Source: Methylomonas aurea (GTDB taxonomy: Bacteria > Pseudomonadota > Gammaproteobacteria > Methylococcales > Methylomonadaceae). Taken from it: a DNA stretch of 37,894 bases. Below the pieces are notes generated by a model, which ran no database searches, was not told the DNA's origin, and saw only the letters and a list, made by a program, of their open reading frames with translations. Shown piece after piece: positions 35,393-37,894 of this stretch; the first letter of the stretch is position 1, and each line of letters starts with the position of its first letter. The position numbers and the translations under genes were made by a program. The stretch spans positions 1-37,894 of the forward strand of contig NZ_JANIBM010000038.1 of assembly GCF_024505045.1 (NCBI RefSeq), in the 5' to 3' direction.

Positions 35393-37717
35393 TCAGAAGC
35401 TATAAGAAATCTCGCCATATACCGTCCGCCCGGCTTGCAGGTAGAACGCCGAATATTCCCGATCCAACAGGTTGTTGACTGAAAATGATAGATCGATGTT
35501 CTTGGTCGCTTGGTAGGCGATGCGGGTATCGACCAGGAAATGCGGATCGTAGCTGCCCGGCACACCGGTGATCTGGTCCAGGTTCTGGTCGTTGAAGAAC
35601 GGCTGGCTGACGTAGCGGCCGATGATGCCGCCGCTCCACTGATCGTATTTGATGTCCAGGCCGCCGCTGAACATGGTTTCCGGCAATTGCACCATTTGCT
35701 TGCCGACGATCAGCGGGTTGGCGGTGTTTTCGGTGATGATCGAATCGTTCAGCGTGTAAGTGCCGTTGAAGTGCAGCCAATCCCAATACAGCTTTTGCCG
35801 TAACTTGACTTCCACGCCTTCCACTTCGGCCTTGCCGGCATTCTGGCGTTCGGTCAGGGTTTGCGGCGAACCGGTCGGAATCCCGCTTTTCGCGTAAATC
35901 AGGTCGCTGATGTAATGGTGGAAATAGCTGGCCGCAATCGTGGTGCCGGCAATCGGCGTCGCTTCGCCGCCGACTTCCCACGAATGCATGGTTTCCGGCG
36001 ACAGATTCGGATTCGGTTCGGTGATCACGGTCGAGGTCTGGGTGTTGCCGTACAACTCGAAATTGGTCGGCGGCCGGAACGCCCAGCCGGTCGATGCGAA
36101 CAACTTGTAGCCGTCGGCCGGCAGCCAGGTCAGGCTGAATTTCGGGTTGAACTGGCCGACCGAGCGCTCCTGGTAGATGCGGGTAAAGGCCGGACTGGTA
36201 CTCTGGTTCATGCCGGACGTCGACCAGTCGTCGTAACGCACGCCCAGGTGCGCGATCAGATTCGGCAAGATCCACAATTCGTCCTGCAAATAGGCCGAAT
36301 AGATGCTGGATTCGCCTTTACCCAAGGCGGTGCGGGCGGTCGTCGAATCCCAATTGCGCCAGTTGCCCAACGCATAACGCGATTGGCCTTCCAACTCGCT
36401 GTGGTTGGCGCCGAAACCGACTGTGAGAAAATTGCGCTGCTCCCACAGGAACGGAAAACGCAAGGCGACGTTGGCATCGATCCGGTTGCTCGGCGTCACC
36501 GTCAACTGGCCGGTGCCGCCGGTCAGCGAATCCGAGGCGACGTTAGCGAATGGTGAGTAGGTTTCGTGCTGCATGTACTGGAAATCCACGTTCAGCTTGA
36601 TGTCGTGGCCGAAGTCGTGCTTCAGGTGTCCGAAATAACGGCGGGTATCCTCGATCGACGGCAACGAGTGCAGAAACAACTGTTCGTAGACGTTCAGCCG
36701 GGCGCCGCCCACATTCAGGTTATTGCTGACGTTGCCGGACGAGCCGATACCAATCGCCAACGGCGTACCGTCGGCTCTGGTCAGGTAGCTGTTGTAGCTG
36801 CCGGTATCGCTGACTTCGCCGCGGCTCCAGGCCATGCCGCCGTCGATTTGCGTCTGCGGCGTCAAATCGTAATACAAATGTAGCGACGCATTGTTTTGCT
36901 CCCACGGCCGGCGGCCTTTGTCGCCGACGATGAAACGCCGTTCGCCCTGGTTGGTCGTGGTCGGGATCGCACCGAGGACCGGCGTCGTCGCGGCGCCGGC
37001 CGACCTTGCCACTGTCACGTAATCGGACACCGCCCAGTTGTCGCTGTCCATGTGGTTAAAGGTCAACGAAATGCCCAACCCGTTCTCGAAGCGGTCGCGG
37101 TAGCGACCCTTGATGCCCCATTGCTCGACCGCCGCGCCGCCGGCGCCGATGCTGAGCCGGCCTTCGCGCTTGGTCGGCACCTTGGAGATCACGTTCAATA
37201 CGCCGCCCATCGCCCCGCTGCCGTACAAGGCCGAAAACGGTCCCGGCACGTATTCCACCTGCTGGGCGTCGTCCATGTTCATGATGTTCCAGTCGACGTT
37301 GCCGTTGCTGCCGGTGTTGACCGGCAAGCCGTCGACCAGATACAGCGAGCGGTTGGCGCCGCTGACGCCGTGAAAACTGGACGAGGCGACACTGGAACCG
37401 GGAAAGTTGGTGCCGTAGGCGCTGCCGCGCAAATAGATGCCGGGAATGTCCTTCAACGCATCGCCGATGCGCTGCACCAATCGGTTTTCGGTATTTTCTT
37501 CGGTAATCACGCTGACGTTGGCCGGCGCCAATGCTGCCTGCATTTCCGAGCGAGTCGCGGTGACCAGCGTGGTACCCAAGGTTTCTGCGCTGTCCTTGGT
37601 TTTTTCCTTTCCTTGGGTTTCGGCGGCGCTATCCGCCTCGGCGTCCGCGGCCCAAGCGGCCGGGTTTTGAATCAGCCCGGCCAACGCCAGAATAGCCATG
37701 CTATGTAAACGAGACAA
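35393..37717 (-). CDS. TonB-dependent outer membrane receptor
   Basis: A predicted 774-residue protein. The frame extends to an ATG at 37753, but AGGAGG at 37726-37731 (minus strand) lies eight bases before TTG at 37715-37717; this gives a compact signal peptide (MSRLHSMAILALAGLI, then PAAWA and cleavage before AD). A TonB box TTLVTATRSEM follows near residue 50, then the plug (RIGDALKDIPGIYLRG, SLYLVDGLPVNT, VEYVPGPFSALYGSGAMGG) and a 22-strand beta-barrel ending NNLLDREYSAFY and YGEISYSF, with a terminal Phe. Siderophore, cobalamin or other metal complexes are typical; the ligand cannot be told. Confidence 0.9.
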   Translation of the reverse strand: MSRLHSMAILALAGLIQNPAAWAADAEADSAAETQGKEKTKDSAETLGTTLVTATRSEMQAALAPANVSVITEENTENRLVQRIGDALKDIPGIYLRGSAYGTNFPGSSVASSSFHGVSGANRSLYLVDGLPVNTGSNGNVDWNIMNMDDAQQVEYVPGPFSALYGSGAMGGVLNVISKVPTKREGRLSIGAGGAAVEQWGIKGRYRDRFENGLGISLTFNHMDSDNWAVSDYVTVARSAGAATTPVLGAIPTTTNQGERRFIVGDKGRRPWEQNNASLHLYYDLTPQTQIDGGMAWSRGEVSDTGSYNSYLTRADGTPLAIGIGSSGNVSNNLNVGGARLNVYEQLFLHSLPSIEDTRRYFGHLKHDFGHDIKLNVDFQYMQHETYSPFANVASDSLTGGTGQLTVTPSNRIDANVALRFPFLWEQRNFLTVGFGANHSELEGQSRYALGNWRNWDSTTARTALGKGESSIYSAYLQDELWILPNLIAHLGVRYDDWSTSGMNQSTSPAFTRIYQERSVGQFNPKFSLTWLPADGYKLFASTGWAFRPPTNFELYGNTQTSTVITEPNPNLSPETMHSWEVGGEATPIAGTTIAASYFHHYISDLIYAKSGIPTGSPQTLTERQNAGKAEVEGVEVKLRQKLYWDWLHFNGTYTLNDSIITENTANPLIVGKQMVQLPETMFSGGLDIKYDQWSGGIIGRYVSQPFFNDQNLDQITGVPGSYDPHFLVDTRIAYQATKNIDLSFSVNNLLDREYSAFYLQAGRTVYGEISYSF

Positions 37718-37741
37718 TTTCAGTTCCTCCTGTGTCCGTAT

Positions 37742-37756
37742 CGCGTGCTTCACGCG
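37742..37756. promoter_or_regulatory. Perfect small hairpin before the TonB receptor ribosome site
   Basis: CGCGTG (37742-37747) and CACGCG (37751-37756) pair over a three-base loop, ending eleven bases upstream of the AGGAGG on the minus strand. It could act as an RNA structure in the leader or as a regulator site. No cobalamin or other riboswitch pattern was recognised in 37757-37894. Confidence 0.4.
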
Positions 37757-37855
37757 GATGGGTTGGAATAATTAATTTTTTTTCTTACATCGATTGCGGA
37801 TTTCGCCGTTGGGATCGGCCCGCTTTCGATACGACGGCTTCTGTCGTAGCCGGCT

Positions 37856-37887
37856 GGCGCGGCGGCGGGATTTGCCGCTGCCGCGCC
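37856..37887. other. G+C-rich hairpin at window edge
   Basis: GGCGCGGCGGCG near 37857 pairs with GCCGCTGCCGCGCC near 37873-37886 in an imperfect stem (about 12 of 14 pairs). There is no T-tract. It may belong to a neighbouring gene outside the window or to a leader structure of the receptor gene. Confidence 0.4.
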
Positions 37888-37894
37888 TAAGCCG

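Noticed and set aside
35861..37708. Plus-strand ORFs opposite the TonB receptor
   Set aside because: Antisense shadows of a G+C-rich gene without recognisable domains or plausible starts.
37754..37894. Cobalamin or other riboswitch upstream of the TonB receptor
   Set aside because: No conserved riboswitch core was recognised, only simple hairpins; the leader may also be cut by the window edge.

Overview
The window looks like chromosomal DNA of a gammaproteobacterium, most likely a Methylococcales methanotroph close to Methylomonas. This is inferred from gene content and order (aroK-aroB-damX followed by hemE, an HpnN-type hopanoid transporter, MotAB, a DUF411 copper-type protein, WbpL/WbpM-type genes) and from codon style. 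No methane-oxidation gene is present, so the genus is not proven.

Region 1 (1-13752) is a cell-surface polysaccharide locus. On the minus strand, reading from 10976 down to 1, are a Wzx flippase, a CgeB-like glycosyltransferase, a hexapeptide acyltransferase, a GT4 transferase, a Wzy-like polymerase/ligase, a GT2 transferase, a GT4 transferase, a DUF6625-like putative transferase, another GT4 transferase and the start of an acyltransferase-3 membrane protein cut by the window edge. A VanZ-domain membrane protein (plus strand, 11217-12326) is divergent from wzx and convergent with a WcaJ-type undecaprenyl-phosphate sugar transferase (12331-13752). The 1-12.3 kb part is visibly richer in A+T than the rest, which suggests acquisition or replacement of the cluster. 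No Wza/Wzb/Wzc export genes are in view.

Region 2 (13753-14539) is a gene-free repeat block with REP-like palindromes, a perfect 43-bp tandem duplication and terminal motifs shared with repeats at 610-740 and 15303-15386.

Region 3 (14540-24608, plus strand) is a core-metabolism run: pyrF, then aroK-aroB-damX-hemE-yjbQ-DUF411-epimerase-wbpL-wbpM with very short gaps or overlaps from aroK on. The last three genes resemble the cassette that makes UDP-QuiNAc- or FucNAc-type sugars and loads them on undecaprenyl phosphate. The window therefore holds two different polysaccharide initiation systems about 8 kb apart.

Region 4 (24614-31836, minus strand) holds uppP (undecaprenyl-PP recycling), a Ca2+/Na+ antiporter, hpnN (hopanoid transport), motA-motB (flagellar stator) and a membrane-anchored methyltransferase-like protein. 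Region 5 (32118-35286, plus strand) holds a two-domain phosphotransferase/ATPase, a zinc alcohol dehydrogenase and a small unrecognised membrane-anchored protein. A strong intrinsic terminator follows, shared with the convergent TonB-dependent receptor (35393-37717), whose best start is a TTG. No rRNA, tRNA, CRISPR array, insertion sequence with a transposase or prophage gene was recognised.
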